Part shown: piece after piece, positions 27,501-34,176 of the stretch
Layout: each line of letters opens with the position of its first letter
How positions within the stretch are numbered: position 1 is the stretch's first letter
From: Bacteroidales bacterium
GTDB lineage: Bacteria; Bacteroidota; Bacteroidia; Bacteroidales; UBA932
Length of the DNA: 64,000 nucleotides
Direction: 5' to 3'
Assembly (NCBI GenBank): GCA_017561885.1
Contig: JAFZBF010000012.1
Coordinates: 23,161 to 87,160, forward strand
The notes under the pieces: model-generated
What the model was told of the DNA's origin: nothing
Databases searched by the model: none
Seen by the model: the letters and a program-made list of their open reading frames with translations, nothing else
Made by a program: the position numbers and the translations under genes

Positions 27501-27973
27501 AGTATTACTATATCAGCAACGGAAGGATTTCTGAGGGGAGGGCACAAGTTGTCAAAAACAAGCAATCGATGGGATGGTACCAGAACATCGACGTTACCGG
27601 CAATCCTTCTTTGGTTCCCTGGAGTCGCTTCATTGACGACGCTGCTTTTGCCTCCGAGAATTTAGGGGCATACGAAGGTGGATTCACATATGTCACAGGA
27701 GTTTGGCGCCCCACATACGAAAGCGTTATGTTCCATAGTGACATCAAGGAGTTCAACGCCCCCTGCCGTGCTCAACTCTACAAGAGGATTATGATACTCT
27801 CAGAAGGGAAGAACTGGGAGTTTGACTACGATGCCTTTGTCAATTGGGATAAGGCACATCGTGACAAGTCTCAGGCTTCAATGATGAAGAGAGGCTCAAC
27901 TGATTCTGAACCTTCAAACAATATCCCCCCTGTCGTCGTTGAAAAGACCTGGCGTCAGGTGATGAAGAAATAG
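24563..27973 (+). CDS. Lipoprotein with BACON repeats, Big_2, LRRs and M64-like peptidase domain (copy 2)
   Basis: Second tandem paralogue, 1136 residues. Seen: lipobox LVAGC at Cys19; three BACON-type repeats (about 24-108, 113-192, 195-287); a bacterial Ig-like Big_2 domain (about 296-372, SITLDQDEISLEIGASITLT) not found in the other copies; an LRR region (about 380-620) with FYRANNGDSWVNKDNW; a segment in the thioredoxin-like position (about 630-790) that has lost the WC motif; and an M64-like domain with HELAGHGLGKLADEY from His967. The C-terminus has an extra tail after the peptidase domain. It starts 29 bp after copy 1. Lower codon bias in the LRR part compared with the housekeeping genes suggests faster evolution. 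Function unknown. Confidence 0.76.
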   Translation: MNRFLAFLSCMALLLVAGCHPEPFLTVSPADLSFGQDGGSQTVKVSANYPWTASVSGTGITVSPTSGEGEATVTVTVAGASSTSETSGTVLFLSEGLSANVSVKQDAKSAIVVGDVAKIPTEGGTFKVDIQYNTEYTVEIEQSARSWITFNGTKAMQSGKLEFTFAANEGEERTGKVTVTDKSGKVQPVTLTFVQEAEKKVLVVGDAATVPAEGGTVEVDVKYNVDYNVVIESSASEWIHYIKTKAVKEGKLVFQVDANDELDARQGLVTLKDKAGETKDVTITITQEARQVIEVTSITLDQDEISLEIGASITLTATVTPDNADDQTVIWTTSDAAIATVENGQVTAKAVGTATVTAKCGGKEATCSVTVTELSWKVKERAALEAFYRANNGDSWVNKDNWLTDMPLNTWKGVSARNGHVTGIILVDNNVYGVIPPEIADLTELEILTIANKVDYTTSGYGPLPNEISALKNLRSLDLTAYSLNGNLPASLFNMPSLENLYLANMLGLNPQPIPHSISNLKNLKELELYNINLNGTIPEELGYLYNLTDLYISQNPKLTGDIPATLGNLVNLEYLELGGNGLSTNIPVSLRKINNYWKLWPGLMNIKFTLDDLAAAEIPTPLSPPVATLSGKTLDIEQECSKNQYTIICRIDPQYNYSTAVDYITKLEQLYAYGKDKGLGIITYFNNAKSEIGDRPAADEEFKQALIEGGAEWESFIRYHYEDYPEGTAPFYIKMGHEGYPSSGVFSFVVFGPKKTAVYTSLIYKATMSKKIDDLVSYMQGVLDIPVQHYESKSFDDDGKVETLQKASIGNGIDIVVTGDAFSDRLIADGSFKNLATQAVEDLFSVEPLKSMRNRFNVYLVNAVSKHEEYFNGNSTVFYGAFGSGTAVGGDHSIVLEYAAKAIAPSKMDNALVLVLMNSRYESGTCHMFAPEDNTVYAGGASIAYVPYSAVFTERDRDKLAGRVIHELAGHGLGKLADEYYYISNGRISEGRAQVVKNKQSMGWYQNIDVTGNPSLVPWSRFIDDAAFASENLGAYEGGFTYVTGVWRPTYESVMFHSDIKEFNAPCRAQLYKRIMILSEGKNWEFDYDAFVNWDKAHRDKSQASMMKRGSTDSEPSNNIPPVVVEKTWRQVMKK
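24926..24963 (+). repeat. 38-bp block identical to 21981-22018
   Basis: Partner of the identical block in copy 1, lying in the second BACON repeat of copy 2. See that entry for interpretation. Confidence 0.85.
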
Positions 27974-27996
27974 GAGATTTCATTGAAATAAAACCG

Positions 27997-28036
27997 AAGG
28001 GTGCACTCCTTAACTGGAGTGCACCCTTGTTTTTTT
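27997..28036 (+). terminator. Strong intrinsic terminator after copy 2
   Basis: A perfect 13-bp stem (27997-28009 with 28016-28028, core gggtgcactcc) with a 6-base loop is followed by GTTTTTTT. It ends the plus-strand run through copy 2. On the other strand the hairpin is followed by a shorter, broken T stretch (cggttttattt), so it may also help end rnpB. A near-copy lies after copy 3. Confidence 0.88.
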
Positions 28037-28042
28037 CAAAAA

Positions 28043-28380
28043 GAGGAGAATCTGTAAGCCGGGTTCTGTAGCCTGCTCCGAAGAGCCGGCCCGCCATCAT
28101 TTATCTGTCGCAGCCTACCCCCCGGCAATGGACGGGCAGTCCTTGAATGCCGGTATACATGGCCTTGCAGCGCGCCGGATTGCACCCGGACTCTGTCGCC
28201 AAAGCCCGTCGGGAGCTCTTGCCTCCCGTTTTCACCCTTGCCTCCCTTGCGGCAGGCGGTTGTTTTCTGTTGCAACCCCCATAAGCTTACGCCCATCTGT
28301 GCTTTCCACAGGACGCCGCCCTGTGCTGCCCGGACTTTCCTCAGGCGCCAAGAGGCACCAGCGATGGCACGATTCTCCTC
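28043..28380 (-). ncRNA. rnpB: RNase P RNA, bacterial class A
   Basis: The catalytic RNA of RNase P, which removes 5' leaders from pre-tRNAs. On the minus strand the ends pair perfectly as helix P1 (10 bp: GAGGAGAATC at 28371-28380 with GATTCTCCTC at 28043-28052). The universal sequence GAGGAAAGTCCGGGC (reverse complement at about 28329-28343) and the 3' ACAGAACCCGGCTTAC (about 28053-28068) are both present. Length is about 338 nt. It lies antisense between the second and third lipoprotein-peptidase genes, with its own -7 element just upstream. Confidence 0.95.
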
Positions 28381-28387
28381 GGGGTGG

Positions 28388-28395
28388 CAAAAATA
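28388..28395 (-). promoter_or_regulatory. rnpB -7 element
   Basis: Minus strand TATTTTTG matches TAnnTTTG and ends 8 bases before the first base of helix P1, the right place for a start at or near 28380-28384. The -33 position reads TTTA rather than TTTG. Confidence 0.6.
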
Positions 28396-28408
28396 ATAAA
28401 AAATCATT

Positions 28409-28416
28409 ATCTTTAA
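28409..28416 (+). promoter_or_regulatory. Possible -7 element for lipoprotein-peptidase copy 3
   Basis: TATCTTTA matches seven of eight positions of the Bacteroidetes -7 consensus and lies 23 bp before the ATG at 28439. No clear -33 is seen. It would be divergent from the rnpB promoter. Confidence 0.3.
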
Positions 28417-28438
28417 AGTATTATAAATAACCACCTTC

Positions 28439-31192
28439 ATGAAACGTTTATTAACCATATTGTCTAGTATATCTCTCCTGTTGGTCGCAGGGTGCCATCC
28501 GGAACCGTTTCTGACAGTCAATCCGACTAGTCTGTCGTTCTCTCAGGACGGCGGTTCCCAAACAGTAAAGGTGTCTGCCAACTATCCCTGGACTGCTTAT
28601 GTCAGCGGTCCAGGTCTGACTGTAGACCCCAGTTCCGGCGAGGGTGAAGCTACCGTGACCGTTACTGCTATGGCAGCAGGTTCAACATCCGAGATTAGCG
28701 GCAGCATCACTTTCCGCAGTGAAGGACTGTATGCTGTAACAGATATCAAGCAGGAAGCAAAATCGGCTATTATCGTAGGAGATGCCGCCAAGATTCCGTT
28801 TGATGGCGGAACCTTTAAGTTAGACATAGAGTACAATACCGAGTACGCTGTTGAAATAGATAAGTCTGCCCAGTCGTGGATTACCTTCAACGGAACCAAG
28901 GCTATGAGCAGCGGTAAGTTGGAGTTCTCCTTCGCATATAACGGCGGAAGAGATGCGCGCAGCGGCAAGATAACGGTTACGGACAAAAGTGGCAAGGCAG
29001 ATCCGGTATCGATTTCCTTTATGCAGGAAGGGAGACCCGAGGAGGAATGGATAAAGGACGCCCTGATGAAAATCTACGATGCCATGGATGGTCCCAACTG
29101 GAGAATCGAGAGAAAATGGGACCGGTCCAATGATCTCAATAGATGGCAGGGAGTGAAATGGAAAAATGGAGAACTCGAACTGACATTCAATGGGGATTTC
29201 GGCTTGAAGGGAGAATTTCCGGACGTGTTTGAAGACCTGACATCCTGTGTCCGTTTCTGGGTTCAGAGCGAACCCGGTGTGACTGGTACGCTTCCTCCGA
29301 GCTTCAGCAAACTCAAAAATCTGGGCTTGCTTATAATATCAAAAACATCAATGACAAGCCTTCCTGATATTTTCTCCGGTATGCCTCTGTGGTGTGTCGG
29401 CATTGATGGCAATGGGTTGATGGAAGGCCCTATTCCTGAAACTCTGGGGGAAAGTGACGGTTTTCTGCGCGATGGTAAAATCGATGGTATACGTAACGCC
29501 AGGCTGGATGTGGAATGCAACGGCTTTACCGGAGACCTTCCCGAATCCTGGCTGAGACTTGGCACCAGAGTTTCTATTTATGGACACAAACTGAACGGAG
29601 AGATTCCTGATTATTTCTACACGGCTGATAACGCCGGATATTGGATCAATCTATACATGAACGAGGGCTATTATTTTGGAGATTTTAGACAAGAGCATCC
29701 ATTCTCCGTCAAGGATTACGATATTCCCGCTTATTGGCCAGACCGGGAAATCAATGATGTCATTACCGGAAAGCCAATACCATACGACGAGATTGTCTCC
29801 GGCAACAAGGCCACAGTTATCATCAAGTGGGCATCCTGGTGCGGTTTCTCAGCAGCGTTGCTTCCGCGATTGAAGAAGATGTACGAAAAATATCACGATG
29901 ACGGGTTGGAGATAATTGCAAGGCCGGGATGGGGTGACGATGAAGGAATCAATAATCAAAAAGATTTCCTAAAGGAAAAAGGTTACGATAAATGGTATAA
30001 TTTCTCATCAGACGATATAGGTTTCGATGAAGCTTTCGCAATGGGCGAGCATGGTACTCCATATGCCAATGTTGTGGACAACAAGGGTAATATCATTTTC
30101 GCCACTGTTCCCAATGTAGATGACCCTTCCAGAAACAGATTTTCGCACGTTGCGTTCACTGAACTGATTCCATTCCTTGAGGGCATTTTCGGTCCCCTCG
30201 ATGATGACGATGATTATTCATCGACTGATTATTCTATGGATGGAGATGTGATAACCTTGCAGAAGGCAACGGTCGGCAAAGGTATCAACATATTGTTCCT
30301 GGGCGATGCCTACACTGACAGGGATATGACCAGCGGCCTCTATGAACAACTGATGCGCCAATGTATGGAAGAGTTCTTCGCAATAGAGCCATACAAGACA
30401 TTCAGAGACCGCTTCAATGTCTACTCAGTGAAAGTCGTATCCAAGAATGGACGTACCGGAAACGGCTACAATACCGCACTGGGCGCTATAGTAGACGGTA
30501 CCACAATTTCTATCTCCAATGCAGGAGTGGAAAAGAGTTACGAATACGCTCTCAAGGTTCCGGGCATCAAGGACAAGAATAATCTTATGATCGGTGTGCT
30601 TGTGAATTCTGTCGGTCGAAGAGGAATAACGTCAATGAGCCAGGAGCGGCAGTCCGGCGTGGCATTTTATGCGTCAGTATCAAATAATGCAGAAGTGTTT
30701 GGTCCTATGATCCGTCACGAGGCCGGCGGACATGGATTCGCATTCCTCGCTGACGAGTACAGCGACCAGAGCGGGTCGCCCAGTCAGGAACTTGTGGATA
30801 CGTACAACAGGTTGTATCAGGATTACGGATGGTATTCGAACGTTGACTTCACGAACGATCCTGCCAAGATCAAGTGGAGTGCATTCCTGTCAGATGAAAG
30901 ATACAAGGGCAAAGTGGGAATCTTCGAAGGCGGTGCCGGATACTACACCAAGGATGTATGGCGTCCATCCGAGGACAGTATGATGAACCAGGAGGCAGAG
31001 TACTACAACGCGCCGTCCCGCTGGGCTATTTACCAGAGGATAATGAAACTCAGCGGCGAGGAGTGCAGCTTCGAGAAGTTCCTCGAGTATGACGAGGTGA
31101 ACCGCAAGGCTTCTCCCGCCCGGACATCTGTCAAGCCGCCGTTCAAGGCTCCTGGCTGGCAGCCCGGCGCTCCGCCCGTAGTTATGCCTTAA
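28439..31192 (+). CDS. Lipoprotein with BACON repeats, LRRs, thioredoxin-like and M64-like peptidase domains (copy 3)
   Basis: Third paralogue, 917 residues. Seen: lipobox LVAGC at Cys19; two BACON-type repeats (about 24-108 and 113-197), one fewer than copies 1 and 2; an LRR region (about 205-400) with IYDAMDGPNWRIERKW; a TlpA-like domain (about 440-595) with WASWCGFS, where Cys468 stands alone and Ser replaces the second cysteine; and the M64-like domain (about 605-880) with HEAGGHGFAFLADEY from His760. The final residues are Pro/Ala-rich (KPPFKAPGWQPGAPP). It is closest to copy 1, sharing the LRR, thioredoxin-like and peptidase order. Copy 3 is separated from copy 2 by a terminator and rnpB, so it is probably transcribed alone. 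Confidence 0.78.
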   Translation: MKRLLTILSSISLLLVAGCHPEPFLTVNPTSLSFSQDGGSQTVKVSANYPWTAYVSGPGLTVDPSSGEGEATVTVTAMAAGSTSEISGSITFRSEGLYAVTDIKQEAKSAIIVGDAAKIPFDGGTFKLDIEYNTEYAVEIDKSAQSWITFNGTKAMSSGKLEFSFAYNGGRDARSGKITVTDKSGKADPVSISFMQEGRPEEEWIKDALMKIYDAMDGPNWRIERKWDRSNDLNRWQGVKWKNGELELTFNGDFGLKGEFPDVFEDLTSCVRFWVQSEPGVTGTLPPSFSKLKNLGLLIISKTSMTSLPDIFSGMPLWCVGIDGNGLMEGPIPETLGESDGFLRDGKIDGIRNARLDVECNGFTGDLPESWLRLGTRVSIYGHKLNGEIPDYFYTADNAGYWINLYMNEGYYFGDFRQEHPFSVKDYDIPAYWPDREINDVITGKPIPYDEIVSGNKATVIIKWASWCGFSAALLPRLKKMYEKYHDDGLEIIARPGWGDDEGINNQKDFLKEKGYDKWYNFSSDDIGFDEAFAMGEHGTPYANVVDNKGNIIFATVPNVDDPSRNRFSHVAFTELIPFLEGIFGPLDDDDDYSSTDYSMDGDVITLQKATVGKGINILFLGDAYTDRDMTSGLYEQLMRQCMEEFFAIEPYKTFRDRFNVYSVKVVSKNGRTGNGYNTALGAIVDGTTISISNAGVEKSYEYALKVPGIKDKNNLMIGVLVNSVGRRGITSMSQERQSGVAFYASVSNNAEVFGPMIRHEAGGHGFAFLADEYSDQSGSPSQELVDTYNRLYQDYGWYSNVDFTNDPAKIKWSAFLSDERYKGKVGIFEGGAGYYTKDVWRPSEDSMMNQEAEYYNAPSRWAIYQRIMKLSGEECSFEKFLEYDEVNRKASPARTSVKPPFKAPGWQPGAPPVVMP
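31031..31062 (+). repeat. 32-bp block identical to 24456-24487
   Basis: Near the 3' ends of copies 3 and 1 the sequence starting taccagaggataatg is identical over 32 bases, encoding the same peptide YQRIMKLSGE. Flanks differ at third positions. It supports a close link between copies 1 and 3. Confidence 0.85.
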
Positions 31193-31211
31193 AGGTTTTC
31201 AAATAAAACAA

Positions 31212-31247
31212 AAGGGTGCACTCCTGCTTGGAATGCACCCTTGTTTT
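31212..31247 (+). terminator. Intrinsic terminator after copy 3
   Basis: A 13-bp stem with one G-T pair (31212-31224 with 31230-31242, core gggtgcactcc) is followed by GTTTT. The stem is nearly identical to the terminator after copy 2, as if the 3' flank was duplicated with the gene. Confidence 0.82.
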
Positions 31248-31258
31248 ATAAAAAGATG

Positions 31259-31266
31259 TATCTTTG
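31259..31266 (+). promoter_or_regulatory. -7 element almost touching the glutamine cyclotransferase start
   Basis: TATCTTTG matches the -7 consensus and ends 7 bp before the ATG at 31274. Transcription from it would leave almost no leader. The -33 position is not TTTG; T-rich terminator sequence lies there instead. Confidence 0.45.
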
Positions 31267-31273
31267 CGTCCGT

Positions 31274-32038
31274 ATGAAATCACTTGCGAAGTATCTGCTG
31301 ATTGCCGTGGTGCTGTGTTCCTGCAGCGCAAAGCATGTGGTGTATTACAACTGCAATGTGGAGCAGATGCTGCCTCATGACGTCAGTTCTTATACCCAGG
31401 GCCTGTTCTTCCACGACGGGAACCTCTATGAGAGCACCGGCCAGTACGGAGAGTCGACGATGCGCCGGGTGGATCTTGAGACGGGCAACGCCCTCCAGAG
31501 GCTGGATTTCGACCCTGCATATTTCGCCGAGGGCAGCTGCATCCTGAACGGAAAGCTGTATGTCCTTACATGGATGGAAGGCGTCTGCTTCGTGATGGAT
31601 CCGGCGACTTTCGAGGTTACCGGCCAGTTCCCCAACCGTCATCAGGGCTGGGGCCTGACAACCGACGGCACGGACCTCATCATGACCGACGGCTCTTCAA
31701 AGATGTTCTATATGGACCCTGAGACCTTCGCAGAGAAGAAATCAGTGACAGTGACCCTCAACGGACATCCTGTGCCTTACCTGAACGAACTGGAGTACAT
31801 CAAGGGAAAGGTCTGGGCCAATGTTTACGGCAAGGACCAGATAGTGATAATCGAACCGAAGAGCGGAGTGGTGGAGGGCGTGCTCGACTGCAGGTGGCTA
31901 CAGTCTAATATGAAGCGCAACAGCCGTATGGACGTGCTCAACGGAATTGCATACAACCCGGAAACCAAAGAAATATATCTGACCGGCAAGTACTGGCCGA
32001 ATATGTTCAAGATATCATTGAAAGACAGAGACAAATAG
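31274..32038 (+). CDS. Glutamine cyclotransferase (glutaminyl cyclase-like) lipoprotein
   Basis: Members of this beta-propeller family convert N-terminal glutamine to pyroglutamate. The frame is open from 31241, but the ATG at 31274 gives a proper lipoprotein signal peptide (KYLLIAVVLCSCSAK, 254 aa). Seen: YTQGLFFHDGNLYESTGQYGES, LTWMEGVCFVMD, GWGLTTDGTDLIMTDGSS, LNELEYIKGKVWANVYG, and LNGIAYNPETKEIYLTGKYWP, all typical of the plant/bacterial glutaminyl cyclase fold. Known: Bacteroidetes often acylate or cyclise exported N-termini. A riboswitch and TonB receptor follow 81 bp downstream but need not be functionally linked. Confidence 0.87.
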   Translation: MKSLAKYLLIAVVLCSCSAKHVVYYNCNVEQMLPHDVSSYTQGLFFHDGNLYESTGQYGESTMRRVDLETGNALQRLDFDPAYFAEGSCILNGKLYVLTWMEGVCFVMDPATFEVTGQFPNRHQGWGLTTDGTDLIMTDGSSKMFYMDPETFAEKKSVTVTLNGHPVPYLNELEYIKGKVWANVYGKDQIVIIEPKSGVVEGVLDCRWLQSNMKRNSRMDVLNGIAYNPETKEIYLTGKYWPNMFKISLKDRDK

Positions 32039-32047
32039 TTTTTTATT

Positions 32048-32114
32048 GACAGGGGTGCTCGAAAGGGCTGAGATAATACCCGTAAAACTGATCCGGATAA
32101 TACCGGCGTAGGAA
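32048..32114 (+). promoter_or_regulatory. TPP riboswitch (THI element)
   Basis: The conserved pieces are in order: GGGGTGC, then GGCTGAGAT-AATACCC, CTGATCCGGATAATACC and GCGTAGGAAAAG. The last piece doubles as the purine-rich stretch just before the ATG at 32120, so thiamin pyrophosphate binding would most simply hide the ribosome-binding region. It begins about 10 bp after the stop of the upstream gene. Confidence 0.93.
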
Positions 32115-32119
32115 AAGAA

Positions 32120-34165
32120 ATGAAACGTTTATTGATTGCTGCGGCTGTAATCCTGCCGCTTGTCTGCGTGGGCCAGAATGTCCCGCAGAATGACTTCACC
32201 AACCAGACCATCGATTCAACAGTAGTCACCGCCACAAGGGCTTCCGCCCGCACTCCGGTGAGCTACTCAGAGATGGGCAGCGAGCAGATTGCTGCCACAT
32301 CTCCGCTGAACTCGCTGCCTATGACGCTGAGTCTTATGCCTTCGGTCGTTTCGACCAACGAGGGAGGCACCGGCCTCGGATATTCCAAATTCAGGGTGCG
32401 CGGCAGCGACCCTACCAGGACTAACGTCACTATCAACGGCATCGCCCTGAACGATGCCGAGAGTCAGGAAGTCTTCTGGGTCAACATAGCTTCTGTCGGC
32501 TCGATGCTCAACTCGGCGCAGCTCCAGCGAGGTGTCGGAACATCAACTGTCGGCAGCGGCGCATTCGGGGCCAGCCTCAACATGCAGACTGCACTGCCCG
32601 GCAGCGAGCCTTCAGCGTCTGTCGACCTGAGCGGAGGTTCTTTCAAGACCAACCTCGTCAATGCTGCAGTTTCCACAGGCAGGCTTCCAGGTGGTTTCGC
32701 CTTCGATGTCAAGTACAACTACGGAACGACCGAGGGTTATATCCGCAACGCCTGGGTCGACCTGAACTCTATGCTGGCGTCTGCATCCTGGAACGACGGA
32801 AGCAACCTGCTCAAGTTCAACTTCCTTCACGGCTCGCAGCACTCCGGCATAACCTGGGAGGGAATATCTGCTGAACAGATGGCGAAGGACCGCCGCTACA
32901 ATCCTGCCGGGGAATATGTGGATTCTCAGGGCAGGGTGTGCTACTACGACAACGATTCCGACAACTATCTGCAGAACCACTACCAGTTGATCCACGTCGG
33001 CCACCTGTCCGACAGGCTTACGCTCAGCACCACGTTGAACTATACCGACGGAGAAGGCTACTATGAGGCATACAAGGACAAGAAGGTGGACTACATCAAC
33101 CGCAAGAGTTCCACTGCAGACTATTATGCAGGCGCAAGCAATCTGAAGTACCGCGATTCGAAGACAGAGGCCATATTCAACCTGGCCTATTCAAGATATT
33201 ACGGCTTCCATTACGGCAATGTGATATGGCGTCAGGGGCAGGTGGACTACGGTCCCGAGGCGCCCTGGTACGAGAACAATTCTGTCAAGGGTGACTTTTC
33301 AACCTTCCTCCGCGTGGAGCGCAGGATGCACGACAGGTTCAATGTATATGCAGACATCCAGTTCAGGCACATCGGCTACGATATGTCCGGACTTGACGAC
33401 GACGGAACGAAGCTGGACCATCTCTACAAGTGGAACTTCCTGAATCCCAAGGCCGGTGCAAGTTATGATTTCGGCAATGCCGGAACGGTATATGGTTCAG
33501 TGGCGATAGGCCACAAGGAGCCCAGCCGTGCCGACCTCAAGGACGCGGTCGCAAACGATACAAAGGTATATCCGGAGATGATGGCCGACTATGAATTCGG
33601 CTACCGGTATGCCTCTGCTGCTTTCTCGGCATCCGCCAACGTATATCTGATGGAATACGACAACCAGCTTGTCACCACCGGCAGGTTCACTCCTTCCGGC
33701 TATCTCATCAAGGAGAACGTGAAACGCAGCTACCGCCGCGGACTGGAACTGGTGGCTGCATACCAGCCGGCCGGGTGGGTTAAGCTGGATGCCAACGCTA
33801 CCTTCTCCACCAACAAGATAGTGCTCGACGGAGGTTTGAAAGACCTCGCACTGTCGCCCTCCGCCATAGCGTCCGGTGTCGCAACCTTCAGGATTTCAAA
33901 GCGTCTGGAATTGGCGACTACGGTCAAGTTCGTGGGCAGACAGTATATCGACAATACCGGCAGCGAGAACAAGACGCTTCCCCGCTATACGGTCGTGAGT
34001 CAAAGCGCTTCTTTCAGTTTCAACAAGAACGTAAAAATCGCTATCTTCGTAGACAATTTGTTGAACAAGATGTACGTGGCCGACGCCTGGGCTTACGGAG
34101 ACGATGTCGGATACTATCCACAGGCACCCCGCAACGCGATGTTCCGTCTGTCATTTGCATTCTAG
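32120..34165 (+). CDS. TonB-dependent outer-membrane receptor, probable thiamin transporter
   Basis: This 681-residue protein is an outer-membrane beta-barrel gated by TonB. Seen: a signal peptide (about 1-20, ending CVGQN), a plug domain with DSTVVTATRASAR (TonB box-like region), FRVRGSDPTRTNVTINGIALNDAESQEVFW, and a barrel ending in an aromatic residue (FRLSFAF). No N-terminal carboxypeptidase-like domain is present, so it is not a SusC type. Its start sits directly under a TPP riboswitch, which is the main evidence that thiamin or a precursor is the substrate, as known for the Bacteroides OMR1 receptors. The barrel itself does not reveal the ligand. Confidence 0.88.
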   Translation: MKRLLIAAAVILPLVCVGQNVPQNDFTNQTIDSTVVTATRASARTPVSYSEMGSEQIAATSPLNSLPMTLSLMPSVVSTNEGGTGLGYSKFRVRGSDPTRTNVTINGIALNDAESQEVFWVNIASVGSMLNSAQLQRGVGTSTVGSGAFGASLNMQTALPGSEPSASVDLSGGSFKTNLVNAAVSTGRLPGGFAFDVKYNYGTTEGYIRNAWVDLNSMLASASWNDGSNLLKFNFLHGSQHSGITWEGISAEQMAKDRRYNPAGEYVDSQGRVCYYDNDSDNYLQNHYQLIHVGHLSDRLTLSTTLNYTDGEGYYEAYKDKKVDYINRKSSTADYYAGASNLKYRDSKTEAIFNLAYSRYYGFHYGNVIWRQGQVDYGPEAPWYENNSVKGDFSTFLRVERRMHDRFNVYADIQFRHIGYDMSGLDDDGTKLDHLYKWNFLNPKAGASYDFGNAGTVYGSVAIGHKEPSRADLKDAVANDTKVYPEMMADYEFGYRYASAAFSASANVYLMEYDNQLVTTGRFTPSGYLIKENVKRSYRRGLELVAAYQPAGWVKLDANATFSTNKIVLDGGLKDLALSPSAIASGVATFRISKRLELATTVKFVGRQYIDNTGSENKTLPRYTVVSQSASFSFNKNVKIAIFVDNLLNKMYVADAWAYGDDVGYYPQAPRNAMFRLSFAF

Positions 34166-34176
34166 ACCTGTCCGAT

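Noticed and set aside
21618..31192. Mobile element or prophage carrying the peptidase cluster
   Set aside because: No integrase, transposase, tRNA junction, or terminal inverted or direct repeats were seen; tandem duplication explains it better.
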